Below, one piece after another: positions 16,901-30,868 of a stretch of DNA of 64,000 nt (position 1 is its first letter; each line of letters opens with the position of its first letter). The notes under the pieces were generated by a model. It ran no database searches. It worked only from the letters and a program-made list of their open reading frames with translations, and was not told the DNA's origin. Origin of the DNA: Xiphias gladius (taxonomy: Eukaryota; Chordata; Actinopteri; Istiophoriformes; Xiphiidae); contig NC_053416.1 of assembly GCF_016859285.1 (NCBI RefSeq), positions 11,198,501 through 11,262,500 on the forward strand, in the 5' to 3' direction. Made by a program: the position numbers and the translations under genes.

Positions 16901-19340
16901 TAAGTCCGCTATAATCAATATTTTTATATCAACATTGTCTTAAATGGCCACTCTTAATGTGAAAGGTGAACCCACAAAGAATTTTTGATGTGTTTTAGCA
17001 TCTTTCAGCTCATTGTTTTGATTTTATGGTCTGCAAATTTGATGTTTTGGTTCCAGCTCACCACTCTCATCGGAGTGGGCTCCAGCTGTTTTAGTAAAAA
17101 AAAGATCTAAACACTGACTGTACGCTACCTGCCCAGAAGCACATACAGCAGACAGACAAAGTTATGTAGCAGCTAAAGAGCCAGATATTTCTTTCAGGCG
17201 TTTGTGAAGAGCAAAACAGAGTTGAAAGGAGAGTAAATATTAAACTTAATTTCCTCAGGTGGCCAGAAACACAACTCCAAATGAATGCTAACTTCGCTCA
17301 GTGTCTGATGGATGTAGACACATAGAAGCTTTTTGAAAAGTTCATCATATCAATTTACGAGGTTACAATATGTTGATGTTGTTTTTACAGATCGTTTCTG
17401 CTGTCCCCAACACAGAGCTCAAGTGAGTAAAGATGCCAATATAAGCCTCTACGTGTCCTTCACTTTTACCAGCACCTGCATGGACCAGGCTGAATGTGTG
17501 CGCTCACTTTTCCTCCTCCTCGTGCATGACTGACATTCCTGACATTGCGTGGGTCCCCCGAAGAGGGCCAGGAAGCACGTGGGTTGATTTTCAAAACGCT
17601 CTGTGTTCGAGGAACGAAACGATCTCCAACATCATCCACCAGACTCAGACATTCACCGCCTCTCCAGGTCTCTTTCTCCACCTTTCGTCTCGTTTGCTCT
17701 CCTCAGTTATTACTTCAGAGCTCTTCTCCCCAGACAGAGGCAGGGGCTTTTTATTTTTACCTGCGTTTTGACCACTCACTTGTCTGCAGTTGTGAGTTAG
17801 TGTCCGCCTTCTTTTTTCAGGGGAACAGAAAGGCCTCTTCTGGTCCTTTTAGAACAGATGGATGTGAAGGAGACAAATGGCTGCCAGAGGTTATCGCTGC
17901 ATAATACGAGATCCCCGAGGGCAGGTGGGAAAGTGTGTACGGTTATGTGTCTGTCTGCCTATTCTGGTTATCTGACAGGACCACACCTACGCTATTGTAT
18001 GGCCCTATAGGACCCTCATTGTGGCATGGCAGTGTCATATGACATGTGGGTATGTGTTCATGTGTGTTAGTAACCTGCCTGAAATCTAGTTAGATAAGGC
18101 ATACAACTGTCATAGCAGCAACACACTGCAGAAATAATTAACAACACACTTTAATTAAGCAAATATAAACAAAGCCTAAACAATCATAGAGGAGTGAACG
18201 GTGCCCTGTGGAGTTTCGTATAAAAACAAATATAAGCTCTGTTTTCACTTTGTGTTACCCAACAAAATGCATTGTGTGCATTTTTAAATCAAATAACTGT
18301 TTTGTGCATTTTCTTCCTCATAAAACACTTGCAAAGCCAGTTTTCTAAACCTGCATTGTTTATATCCATGTTTACTGGGTAGAAGTTTTCCTCTGCCCTG
18401 CCTTTACTGGCACGTCGCTGTGTATTTTAGTGCATTACTGCCAACCATTGAGCAGTCGAATAATATATGAAACCACTGCTTTTCGCGTCACGTGTGAATG
18501 CACCAGACAAACAAAACAGGGACGCATTCATTTAGAAAAACAAAAAAACAAAAAACAAACCTGTACCATACTGTGATAATAAGGATAAAAAAAACGCCAC
18601 AGGATACCTTGTATGAGATTTACACACGATTTATTACATTCTACAAAGTTAAACCCAACCCAAAAATCAACCTGTCATTGCTCTCTGGTGGACTGTTTCT
18701 AAACGACCTGAAACCTAGTTTGACATTCCTGTACTGTGTTTTCTTGTTACTTTTCAGTAGACATACACAGTTACCAGTATATCTGCAATAACGATATATT
18801 GATCTGGCCGATTTATCAGTCTAGCTCTAATAAAAAGTAACGTTTTCATATGAATAAATATGTGTTATTCAACCATCATTAAAACTGAACAAGTGGTATT
18901 CTACATTCCCAGCACTGGTTACGATTCTCCTGTGCCGGTGAAGAGAAAGTAATGCTAATTATTTTCTTGCCGCAGTGACAACATTTTTTTTTTTTTTAGT
19001 TAGAACAAGCAGCAACAGCCACAATTGCAGAACGACAAAAAAAATGCCACCTGCAGAACAGAAAGTCCATAAGGGAAAATCCAGTCCAAATCCAAGACGC
19101 ACTGCTCTACTGAGATGCTCAAAAAAAACGCCTCACTGATCACAGGTTATTACTTTAAAGTTTTAAAATTATGATGTTGAGATAATCAAGGCCTTTGGAC
19201 GCATCAGAAAAGGGGCCTACACAGAGAGGAAGAATAAAACTAGGCCTGAGATTGTTGCTGTTTCACTGTAGTGTGGACTACAGAGCATCCCTTCATCCCT
19301 TGTGTGTGTTTGAAGGGGAAATGTAAAAAGGCAGACAGAC
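13900..19340. other. long intronic/intergenic stretch, no gene seen
   Basis: No ORF with recognisable protein similarity. Short simple repeats only: a GT run near 14,503-14,520, T-runs at 15,587-15,613 and 15,999-16,010, and an A-rich patch near 18,535. If the 12.4 kb block is the shroom1 promoter, this is shroom1 intron 1. Several 60-120 codon open frames at 17.4-17.9 kb overlap each other and look like chance. Confidence 0.55.
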
Positions 19341-19348
19341 TTTTGAGA

Positions 19349-19486
<138 letters not shown>

Positions 19487-19799
19487 CGTACCACCATAAT
19501 ACACCGTGCCAAAAGTGCTGCTGGAGGGCCGTCTCGGGTTTTATAGCCCCTGATGAAAAGGTGTGGGTGAGGGGTTGTCACTGAGACTTGAGCCGGCCAC
19601 AGACGCAGTAATATGGCTGTGATATTGACTAATAAAAGAGGCATTTACAGCTGTCAGACACGGCTGGAAGTGGAGGCTTGATGTCTTTTTCTTTTGTGTG
19701 TGTCTTTGTGCGTCCAGTGGGAACTGGCCTTGACACTTGGGTTGTGACTCAGTTATATGTGGACTTTTTTTTTTTTTTCAGACTAAGTTACTGAAATAA

Positions 19800-20140
19800 A
19801 TCAGCCTAATAATTGAAGATTGGTGAAAAGCAGTGAGTCAGGTAATTAAATGAAATGACACAATTTTAAGTAATTCAGGGTGATTTTGGCAATTGTTAAA
19901 CATGAGAAGGTTTGTTGCTTTTCTCTGTTTAATATCTTTGTAAACTGAATATCTTTGCTTTTTGACTGTTGGTCGGGCAACATAAGACATTTCAGGACTT
20001 CACCTTGCTCTCTGAGAAGTTGCTATGGGCATTTGTTCACTGTCTTTTGGCTTGTAATAGACTAACAATCAATAGAAAAAATAATCTGCAGATTATTCAA
20101 TAATGAGAATAATCGTTAGTTGCTGCCCTAAAGTAATTTC
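19800..20140. repeat. 'GATTAATCGATT' interspersed repeat, diverged copy
   Basis: It holds AACTGAATATCTTTGC, TTGACTGTTGGTCGGGCAAC, AATAATCTGCAGATTATTC and AATAATCGTTAGTTGCTGC. Same phrases, in the same order, as the other copies. Confidence 0.65.
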
Positions 20141-23100
20141 AGACACGTTTGTTTTAGATGTTGTCTGCAAATAATGATGCTTTTTAACATGCAGTCTGGT
20201 CCATTCAAATTGGACCTTTGAGACCAATAATCTACCAGCTGACTTGAATGAACCAAAAACACCACAAGAAAAAAGTAAAACAAATGTAAAACTTGCTTAC
20301 AGCCAACTCAGACAGTCATTTATAGTGCAGTGTAGAAAAAGCAAAAATAATAGTGGAAGAAAAAATACTGAACTGAACACAAGGGTATATTTTATTATAT
20401 CACAGGAAAGGGTAATGGTCCCTCTCAGTAATCCCACCAATGCTTCCTCGGGCAACACCACATCTGACTACCGCGCTACATTTTTCTCTCCCAGGTTACA
20501 AAGTCCAGAGTGTGTTGCACTGTTTTCTGGTTAAGTTTAATCTCAGTGTGATTTGTTTTACAGCCTTAAACCCCACCTTACCGCCGCCACCTCCACCACC
20601 ACCCCTCCTCCCCTGCTCTGAAGTAGGAAACCTGCACTGCCAACAGTAAAAGCAGCCTATTGTGATCAGCTCCCCAAAATGAACCACGGTGCCAGACTCG
20701 GTGCTGGGAAACACAATGGAGATTAGAAATCACTTGACTCCTGGGCGTGATGATCAGTACTATTAGGTTACTGTATATGTTTCAAAAGCAGGACAATTAA
20801 AAGTTAACACTGACTGTTTCGTCTCGGCAGAGGCGTCAGTACAATGGGAGATCATCTACAGCCCGTAGTCTATAGCCTGAGGTGTAGGTGGGGACTGTAA
20901 TTTTCAGCACATTAGACGCACATTTGCTCTTTCAGTAGAGCTCCAACATGTGTTGTGTCTTTGAAATTACGCAGATGGAGGTGGGATGAATGCAAAAAAA
21001 AAAGTTATCCATGTTATAATGGAACTGCAAGCTAACAATGAACTACTGTATTCCGGATAAAATACTAATTTTCTTTTTCATTATTACATTATTTTCATTA
21101 TATAGCCTTTTGCAGCATAAAGCAAACTTCTCAGGCAAAAAGCACTTACCCAGGATTACTCAGTTTGACAGACTTACCAGCCTATTCATGGAAAAAAATG
21201 TTGGCTGTGTACCAATGATCATCTGCTTCATAATGGCCTGAGGAATGACAAAACTAGCTAAATGCTAACTAAGTGTCCACCTGGAACAGATTAATTAAAT
21301 GTCAAAAGCCGTCAGTGCTTTAATGCCAGAAAGGTCAAACATCTTTTTTTCCTGTCTACGACATGGCTGAAGTAGATATTACAATAACTGCTATGTACTG
21401 GTGTGATTTTTAAAAATGCAGCAGTGTTGATTTGTACAATGTCAGGGCATGGAAAAGCCATTGAGGAACATGTTGAAAGCTGAGATCTTTACACTTTAAA
21501 CTACTTTAAACTGCAGTTTTAATTTTCTAGTGCTAAGCTATCCACTAAATCAAATTTATTCTAGGTTTATTTTACAGGAAAATTCCCCAGTAGACTTGAC
21601 ATGGAGACTGAGAAAGTGCGAAACAGGAGAGAGGAGGTGACTTAATGATTTGCCAGATGTTTGGCTCTTATCAAGCTTTCCCTTTGTTTTTATGGGGCCT
21701 TACATTAGGAATTTTTATAGTTATAACGGGTAATACAAAGGCTCTGCTGCAATACATGTTCATTTAATAATAACATTTGGTCAGAGATCATCTTGAGTAA
21801 TTGAGATTCTTTTGTTAGTTTTGACCTAATTCTTATCTCCTGATAGCTTTTGGCTAACACTTGGCGATGTTCGTTTGTTTTCGTTTTTTTTTTCTTTTTT
21901 TCTGTGATCAATAAAAGTGTCCAAAAATGCATTAAATCATGAACCAGGTCTGACCGAAAACTGCTAATCATTTTTAACTGAATTCAAGCAATACATTTTA
22001 TTTATCCGACAGGTTAAGGTTTTGTGACCTTGAGGGATTTGATTGACCAGCTGTCAGTTTGTGGGCTTTGGGCTTGTTCCATATCAAATCTTGCTTCGCA
22101 AGGTAACAAGCAAAATATTTGCTATGGTCTGCTCTGGACCTTTTTTTTTTTTTTTTTTTTTAGGAGTTTAAAAACTTCATCAGCATCTGCCTTGTTGCCT
22201 AAATTCCCTGGTGTTTCAGTACCTAAAGTCTATTTGAATGAAAGTACAAGCTTGTGTAGGAATAGAGAACCAAAGTTGGACTTAAAGCCTCTGAGCAGTA
22301 ACTGTGATACTATGAAAACAGTCAGTGATTTGCCCCAGTTTTGTGTGTGTCTTACTGTTGATGTTTCACAAGAAACTAGACCGGGTAAATAAATGCAGAG
22401 TAAATATTTCTGTCTAGTATTTCATTTAGACTTTTAGTTAGCAAAGTGGAAATTTCCAGTCTGGTCTCGAATCCTGAAACTCATCCTCCTCTATAGAAAA
22501 GCAGAGAGTACCCCCGTTATCTGGTTTAACCTTAGTCTATGTCAGAGGAATGAGGGGGAAACAGAAGTTTTAACAGAGGAGAAAGCGTTTTAGTGGGATT
22601 TGATCCTAGCCTGTCAAGGGCAGTAAATTAATGGATTTGGAGGAGTAGTAGTATTTGAAAGAAACATTCTGCATATTAGACACCAGTTACCCACAAGACA
22701 TCCTTGTCTACATCTGCTTAGTTATGGATCATCACTTCCACTTGGGTTAATCAGGTCAGTCTGCCAGGGCAATTGTGCAAAACCAAAAATCTGGAGAATG
22801 TCGATCAGTTTAATTTGCTTAATTTCACCTGACGTTTGGAGTTTAGTTAAACTCACCAGGCAGGTCACAGTTGCCAAGCACGATCTCCTCAAGTAGATAA
22901 ATAATCAGAATCTCAAAAATATTGCTTGGCTCAGGTCTGTTGTTGGTTTAAGTGGAAGCCATGTTGGGGTCAGTGGGGGAAGTGGGAATGTTAGCTGTTG
23001 GCCCTCAGACAGGCCCGCGTTAGTTTGCAATTCCGATCTCTGGTGCAACACTGAGCAAATGTTTCCTTGTCCTGCTGCAGCTGCTGTACAGGGCAGCGTA

Positions 23101-24770
23101 TCGTGTATCTGGACTGTCTTTTTTCATGCTTCTTAAAGCATCCAGGCAGGTATAAAAGGAGAGATTAGAGGGATGTCAGTTCGCTTTCATCATGCCATAT
23201 TAGATAGTGGACAGTGACCTAGTTTCTCACACCTTCTCCTTTTTATCCTCATGTTTCTCTTTGTGTTCTGCTGTTTCTGCTTCCTTACCAGACATGATGT
23301 CACCGACAAGCCCGTGCAACAGCAGGAGCTCTGTGCGTGAATGACTCCTGCAGCCACTAAGCCTTTTCCTCTGATGTCAGTGACTGTGTACAATTTGTGT
23401 GTATGCTGCACCTTGTGGAGAGGTCATCCATTAAAATGACCACAGGAATTCACGAATGATTGAAATTTACTCCACTCATCGGTTGAAATTTACAATCGGC
23501 TCAAAATGGCTTTTGCTACGTTTTTGAGCGTGTGCTGATTATAATTTAATTTAACGGCCCTGCAATTAGCCATGCAGTCGTTTTAATTTATTCTGGTTTA
23601 TTAGAGCACTGCTCAGGTTCAAGTTGTGTGCCGGTAGGAATTACACAAGCTTACCAAACTCAGTGTACCAATCAGAATGACAAAGGTGCAACAGAAGATC
23701 AGACACAGTATATATACATCCACTGAGTCCTGAGAACGGGTTTAATCTGGCAAAATAAATAACACCTGTAGGGGTGCACTGTTAAGGGCTTTTACAACTC
23801 GTTCCTCGGTAAAATGAACTGGGATTGAAAGCTGGTGTTACCTTAGCATTATTAGTGCATGGGTGGAGCCCTGTGACGTTGCATAATTTCAGAGTGTGTT
23901 TTTGCTTTTTTTCCTTCAAAACTAGTGTATAACTTGGATTACTTTCCGTGGTCTATAACTCTCCATTCACTGGCTGTAATTGCCTCATATTCGATGGGTT
24001 TAGGGGAACAATAAGGCGAGACAAGGAATGCTGTTGTCTTGGAGCTCAGCAGGTCATTTAGTAATGTAACCTGACTTTAACCGGACCTCCACTCCAGGAG
24101 GTCAAACGATTACAGGAGGGGAAAACACCCAGTTCTAATTATGTAGTCTTTGTGTCTTGAAGTGAAGTGTGTTGATGTGGACACTTAGGATTTTTGTGAC
24201 TGCAGAAAGATATGGATAAAGTTTTGTGTTTTCCCATGAAAGAAGCTGGTGTGCAATATCTGAATAACCCAAGGCTATAGCTAAAGTACCTTCATCTATT
24301 GCGGCTAAATGGGCAAAATGATTGCCTGAAGAAGGTCTGGTTGAGTCAGAACAACTAAATCCAAAGTATACTCTGTCATTCAGTCCTGTTGCTAAACACA
24401 TAGTGGCAACTCATGCGTTTATGACTGGTGTCTCTACAGAAATTCTCCTTGGTATGTTATTAACCTGGCACTTCTTCTCTTCCATATTCACTACAGGATT
24501 AAATACAGTATCAAATGTCATCACTTCATGGGTATTGAAACTAAGACTTTCTCCTTATGATCTAACAAAGACTCACGATATGAAATAATCAGGATGTCTT
24601 ACTGAATTTGACATCCCCGCCTGTTTTTCCTGTCTTTAAGTGACGTGAACATTTGAAAGGCAAAACTAAATAGAGCAGGATTACAAAATTTGGATGGAAA
24701 AAAAAGTGATTTACTCTGACACGAGTTTCTGATACCTTTGAGCTTTTTTATCTCCAAATATGCTCAAGAT
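20140..24770. other. long stretch with no gene seen
   Basis: It contains a CCNCC-rich pyrimidine tract at about 20,579-20,615, a 22-base T-run at 22,141-22,162 and a stray TATAAAAGG at 23,151. No exon chain or conserved protein fragment was recognised. Probably shroom1 intron 1. Confidence 0.5.
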
Positions 24771-25090
24771 AGAGCCACAACGATTGGCCGATTAATAGAT
24801 TAGGCTATCGACAGGAAATTTATCTCCAACTATTTTAATAACTGATTAATCAAACGTGTCAGGTTCTCAAACAGGAATGTTTTCTGTTTTTTTTTTTTTA
24901 GTCCTCTTTGATAGTAAACTGGATATCTTTGGGTTTTTGGACTGTTGATCAGACAAAACAAGAGATTTTAAGATGTCACATTGGACTTTGAAAACTTGCG
25001 ATTGACATTATCAACATTTTTTTTTTATTATTAAATGATTGATTTAATCAAGAAAATAAAATTTTTAAAAATAGTAAAGTAGTTTTAAAA
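24770..25090. repeat. 'GATTAATCGATT' interspersed repeat, copy
   Basis: It opens GCCACAACGATTGGCCGATT, with AACTGGATATCTTTGGG and TTTTTGGACTGTTGATCAG in the middle. The far end is degraded into A/T-rich sequence. Confidence 0.7.
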
Positions 25091-25889
25091 ATTTAAACTA
25101 GGATCACTTTGCAACAAGTCACCACGTTACTTTATTGCACGTAACCCCACAAGTTTATATTCCTGTGATCTTCTGTATGCACAGTTGTTTGCTATACCAG
25201 GAAGTGTCCTGCAGACTATCCTCTTATCAGGTATATAAAGTAAATTACCGGTGAGATCATTGCACAGATAAACGTCAGTTGTGTAAGAGATACTTGAGTA
25301 GAGCAGGGGTCCAGCTGGGAACTAGAGGACTGATGTTGCTATTGTGTAATAACTACTTTTCACATCCACGCATGACCACATCCACACTTCGGGCCATTCT
25401 CAGTGGTCCAAGTTGTGTGATAGACAAGAAGAGCATTAAGTAAGTAGTTCAAAATTAGAACCTTTGAATAAGATTAGCATTATTAGTTTTTAGTCGTCAA
25501 ACTGAGGGCTGTGTACTGACTATAACAACCTGTTTGCTTTACCTGCTGTACCTGCCCTATCTGCTTATCAAACACATTCCTTTCTATGTGCCTCTGCCAA
25601 GCAACCGCACCAGCCAGCCTGTCAGTGATAAGGCACCGAGGGTCAGAGTGCCATTCTGCCATAAAGTGTCAGGTGTTTGGCCTGCTGATAGATACTGTCA
25701 CCATGCTTACCCAGTACAGATAGTAGATTGTTTTATTGTTTTAGTTGTTGAATTTCCATGCAGACAAACTCTGCTGTAAGTCTCGCTCACTCTGTCAACT
25801 CCTCTTCTTTCTCGAGGACCAGAAAGGCCAGAGGACCACCACATTTTAACCAAGACTAACAGTCACAGCCATCCAGTGTGAACCCTTCT

Positions 25890-26510
25890 GTGAAGTTGTA
25901 CCTAGGTACGGCGGTGCTCTGAGCCTAATACTAACATCAGCATGCTAACATGCTCATACTGACAAGGCTAACATGCTCATGTTTAGCAGGTACAAGTGGT
26001 CACCATCTTAGTTTAGCTTGTTAGCATATTAGCATGCTAACATTTGCTAATTAGAAAATTAGCACACAAGTACAGCTTAGGCTGATGGGAATATCCTTAT
26101 GACCAAGTATTTGGACATAAACCAAAGTATATGACAGTTTAAAATTTTGACCTGATGATGCACTACATGAAGAGTTAAGAGATCCCCAAAGTTGTTACAA
26201 TTCATCCTGAGGGGAACATGAATGTGTGTACTAAATTTCATTGTAGTCAGTCGAATAGTTGTTGAGACATTTCACTTAAAACCCAAAATGTCAACTTCAG
26301 GGTGGCGCTAGAGGAAAAGCCAGGGGATCACCAAATTCAATAGGATTTATAATATGGAAACCATGAATGTGTGTGCTGAATTTTGTCCCAATCCATCCAG
26401 TCAATGTTGAGATGTTTCACCGGATAATAAAAACTCTGACCAGCTTCTAGCGTGGCTAAACATTTACCTTGTCCTCTGCATAGAGGGGGACAGTAAAAAC
26501 AAAATCAGTG
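25890..26510. repeat. interspersed repeat with GGTGGCGCTAGAGGAAAAG core
   Basis: It starts in a run of ATGCTAACATGCT and TTAGCATGCTAAC phrases. It then contains GTTGTTGAGACATTTCAC, GGGTGGCGCTAGAGGAAAAG, CCAGGGGATCACCAAA and ACCATGAATGTGTGTG. The phrase ATGAATGTGTG(T) occurs twice, about 150 bases apart, followed each time by a similar AATTTNNTNNNA(A)T stretch, so the element has an internal duplication. By recollection this is an abundant percomorph repeat; class not assigned. Confidence 0.75.
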
Positions 26511-28105
26511 TTGTGATAATTGTCACTGCACTATCTCAGTATCAGTACAGAAGTGGAGGTATGAGGCAAGTTGAAGGAAAGTGGGTACTCCGCACAAACA
26601 ACTGGTGATGTTTCACTACTAAATAACACCCGGGAGGTGTTTAATATCATAGACCGATTAAAAGAGAGGGTGTTGTATCAAATATAAGGCATACATTTTG
26701 CTTACACCTCAAAATCATCTTTTTATTATATTGCTTTTCTGTACTGTTCCCAAAAAGACTAATAACAAAACTCCACTAATGCTCATAACATTATTGCTAT
26801 TTAACTTCCTTTCTATAAACACCAGGCACTAAAGATTTAAGTTAATTATTACCATGGCAAACAAGAGCAGCAGAACAGCAGTCAATTTAAGCAAATTGTA
26901 AAAATAATGACAAAGAACCAGGTCATGTCATATGGCCTTTCTGCCACACCACCCTGAATAAGGTGTGATAAGTCCATTAACAGCTTTTGGGTCAGATTTT
27001 GCCAGCATTAATACATTCCATGAGCAAGCGCAATAAATACTTGGAAGGGGAAAATGTATAGCAGCTTGCACAATCATTTCATTGTTCTGCGTTGTGTGTT
27101 TGCAGTGGACGTCTTTGCTTACCGTTATTTCTTGTCAGCCTGACACTTTATGAAACACAAACTGATGCTCATGTGCTCTCATTAATGGTTGTAATACATT
27201 TAGTTTTTTTCATTACATTCGTCCTCACGTGGTCTTACCTATAATCAGTGTTTTAGCTGATATTAGCATCTGCTGCATTGTTTTTATTTACTCAGTTCAT
27301 TGGTTCAGAAAATAAAAAATACAGACCCCCTCCCTCTTGAGATAGAATTTATAGTGAGATTAATTAATGATTGGCTATATTACAAGAACAATACATGTAC
27401 TGTAAAGTCAGTGTCTCTGTGATAAACCTGATGTTTTGCCGGTGAAGTTTCACAGCGTGTCATGGCTGTCGTAGTGCCGGTTCAGGGGCCACAGTGAGTG
27501 AATTCCTGCATCTGTTATGTGTCTTTGGTCAGCTGCTCAGACCACGGCTCATTATATAACAGGACAGAGATGGTTGCTGCGGCCTGGCAGGGCAGAGTCA
27601 GCTACAGGCAGGAGCTGACACGGGCTGAGCTAACTGGTAGGGATGATCAAGTGCTCTCCATGGTGCACTCTGGTATAAAGTGGTCAGTAGTCTTAATCCG
27701 TGTCTACACAGCTTGTGGTTTATGAGATGCTACTGTAGGTTTTCAATGTACGCTGTAAAACTCTATTTAAAGGACTTGAACATACAGTATACCGTGGTCA
27801 GTTCCAAATAGAAAAAAGCTGAGTTATTGTGTGTTGTCATTTTTTGGATGAAATAATCAAGGTGGCTTTGCTGTTTTTCTCGTCTTTTTCATGTCTTCTT
27901 TTCCTCCATGCTAACACGAGGTCAGCTAATGGGTCATGGTGTCAAAACGGTGTTGGCATTTTGTCTTTAGGGACTATTGAGAGATGAGTGCTTACGAAAC
28001 ACTGGGGACCAAAGAACAATAGATGTCTCTCAGGGCAGCATTTTTCCATTATGATGAAGTCATTGAGACTTTCACACCTTTTTGAGCAGGAAGTGGGTCA
28101 TTTGT
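26510..28105. other. no gene seen
   Basis: AT-rich, no exon chain, promoter or repeat recognised. Open frames are below 80 codons and show no familiar motif. Confidence 0.5.
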
Positions 28106-28109
28106 TATT

Positions 28110-28172
28110 GTGTGTGTGTGTGTGTGTGTGTGTGGGTTGTTTTTTTTTTTTTGTTTTGTTTTTGTTTTTTTT
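28110..28172. repeat. (GT)n tract followed by a T-rich run
   Basis: About 25 bases of GT at 28,110-28,134, then GGGTTGTTTT and a T-rich run to about 28,172. Confidence 0.9.
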
Positions 28173-29027
28173 CAGCCCCTCATGTTTGCCCATAGCTTCC
28201 TGCCGGGCCGGGTCTCTTCTTTCTCACTTTGTGTTTTTCCTCTTTTGTCACTGTGGCTCCATTATTGTTGGTTGTATCACATTTTTCCTCTAAATAAGGT
28301 AACTCCTACTTTATAGAGATCGTGTAAGATAGTGTAAGATGCCGTCACTGTTTGATCCAGTGAGACATGTTATCCTTGAGCTCTGAGGTCAGGTGTGTCT
28401 TGGCTGTCTTGGGTCTGGGTCATCTCTGTACTGACATCAATGGTTACCACCTTGCATCAAGTTTGTTGGTTTCTGCATAAGTGTGTGAGCTAGCATTGCC
28501 ACAGCATTTAGTTTGGCATACAGTCCCCGATTGTCAAATTGCTCACGCAATGCAATTTCACAACTGACTTTGACTCAGGTTAGTATGTTCAGAGATTTTA
28601 ATACACATACCAAAGAGTTAAAACAACATGCTGCAGTAATGATGACTTTGCACGGCGTATTTTTTAACTAAACACACACATGAAGGCACACTTGCACACA
28701 AAAAGGCCTGCAGCCTTGTGCTCTTCTAGTGCGGAGGAATTCCTACAGTATCCAGTTTAACTCACCCTGACTAGATCATATCGCAGCCCCCTGGGGGGTC
28801 CTTAATACAAAAGTAATTGTCTTCTCAGAAGCCACTTGAAGGCAATAAGAAGTTTATCATTCGCAGAGGCCTGTGTTCATTTTTAAACCTCATGCTGCCA
28901 ACAGCATTTCTTAACCAGTTAACCAGTTCCTGGTTAATGGTTGATCAGGGAGGATACAGAATGCTTAACTGTTTTTTTTATTGTCGAGAATATTATTAAT
29001 ATGCTCTCATTGACCTTGTTGCAATTG

Positions 29028-29066
29028 GTGTGCGTGTGCGTGTGCGTGTGCGTGTGCGTGTGCGTG

Positions 29067-29102
<36 letters not shown>

Positions 29103-29112
29103 TGTGTGTGTC
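29028..29112. repeat. compound (GTGTGC)n / (GTGC)n microsatellite
   Basis: A hexamer GTGTGC repeats to about 29,070, changes to the tetramer GTGC to about 29,103, then to plain GT. Confidence 0.95.
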
Positions 29113-30530
29113 ATTATGTAAGCATGAGTTGTTTAACTAAAAGCCACATACTGCGCAGATGGCAGGGCTATTAGTAATTTGCATCCCTGCATATATAGAA
29201 GAAGCAGTTTTGTAGTTGCAATTGCACATAACTAATCACCTAAGTTTCTTCAGGTGTATGCAAGTTTTGGCAGATACATCAACATTAAATCAAGTAGACT
29301 AAATTTTAAAATCTTCAAGTTAAGTATTTAGGCCAGATCGGTGCAGGAATGCAGAGCTTATTTGAGTGTGACAGCTTGTCTTGGTCAGCTAGAGATTTTA
29401 GACACTGGTGTGAGCACTGCCCAGCAACACACAGCCACAGTTTCTTTCTCCTGCACACATGGACACAGTTAAATCTCACTGTCTTTTTCTGTATTTGACA
29501 CACACATAGAAGAGGAATTACACTGCAGGCGTTGGTGATAACACCGCATGGCAACACGGCTTTCCCTTTCCCGCTACCAGATGCTTTTGCTCTGTCAGTA
29601 CTCAACAACCGACCACTTCCACCTTTTCAAAAACAGCTTCCTCTCGTTTACTGTTTGATCAGAGACAATGGGAATGATGTCTTTCAGGTCCTGTGGGAGC
29701 CTTGAGTCCAGAAGTGAAGTCATAGCCGAGAATTTGTGCTGTTGTGATGCCTCCTTCATCCGTTTCATGCTCAAAGGTTTTAAAGATTTCTGATTTGAAG
29801 ACACTGGTTAAAAGTTTTTAGACCTTTTTGTTAGGTCTCTTCAGCCTACTTGGGAGTTAAGGGCACCTCAGTGGTGGATATTGGAGGGTCAAGCAATATG
29901 TGTACTGTACACTGTGAGAAAGTAAAGAATATATCATGGTCTGATGAAGGCATTCATTGACCAAAAGGTCAATGGAATAATTTTATTCTGCAAGTATCTT
30001 AAATCATTAATATTGTAAGCAAGCGTGATGCCCCAAGACTAAGACCTACTGCATGTAGGTAGCTTTGTTTTTTGTTACACTTTTAGTCAAAGCTCTGCTC
30101 TATGAGTGTCTTGTCCTCTTTTCCTTGAGTTAAATCACTATCATGTCTGTTTGCTATGATTTCACATTTTTCAGAGAGAATGGCTGTTCATTCCTGTAAG
30201 ATTAGTCAGCTATAGTTTCAGTTACAGTTAAAATATTCCCTAACATGGTAGGAGTTGTGGGTAATAGTGTCTGCGTACAGCTAAAGAGCAGCTTGTTCTT
30301 CTTCAGCATCGTTTTGCTCCCATGGTGCATTATGCTGGTTATGAAAGCCCATAAATACATTTTCATTAAAAGTGACCAGGATCAGATAAAAAAAAAGTAA
30401 TAATATGCTTGTTCCTTTTGCTTTGCTAATTGTGAGCTCCCCAAAATTTATCAAACTGGAATTAACTATAGTTGTCCGAGTAACTGTAATTAACACTCCA
30501 AAAGTTAGTCAAAGACATATAGTAATTGTA

Positions 30531-30659
<129 letters not shown>

Positions 30660-30868
30660 GGTTTTGCTTTTTTTTTAATCTAGAATCAACGGAAAATAAA
30701 ATTGCATTTTAGACCTTTTTCACAGTAGACATTTTGACTTGTCATAGCAGAAAAAGCAGAGGTGCAATTAATAATTAATAATTAATAATTAAAAATAATA
30801 ACGATGGCTCCATTTAAATTCCTCAATAAGCCATACCAATAAGTAAGCATGCACAATACCAATGCCTA

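Noticed and set aside
22024..22392. 122-codon + strand open frame
   Set aside because: Passes through a 22-base T-run (poly-Phe); no similarity to a known family and no splice support.
23151..23159. TATAAAAGG, a good TATA box match
   Set aside because: No following exon, donor or ORF with support; a single short motif in AT-rich DNA is expected by chance.
24135..24588. Overlapping 88-codon frames on both strands
   Set aside because: Considered as a transposon protein remnant, but no conserved motif can be named and both strands are equally open.
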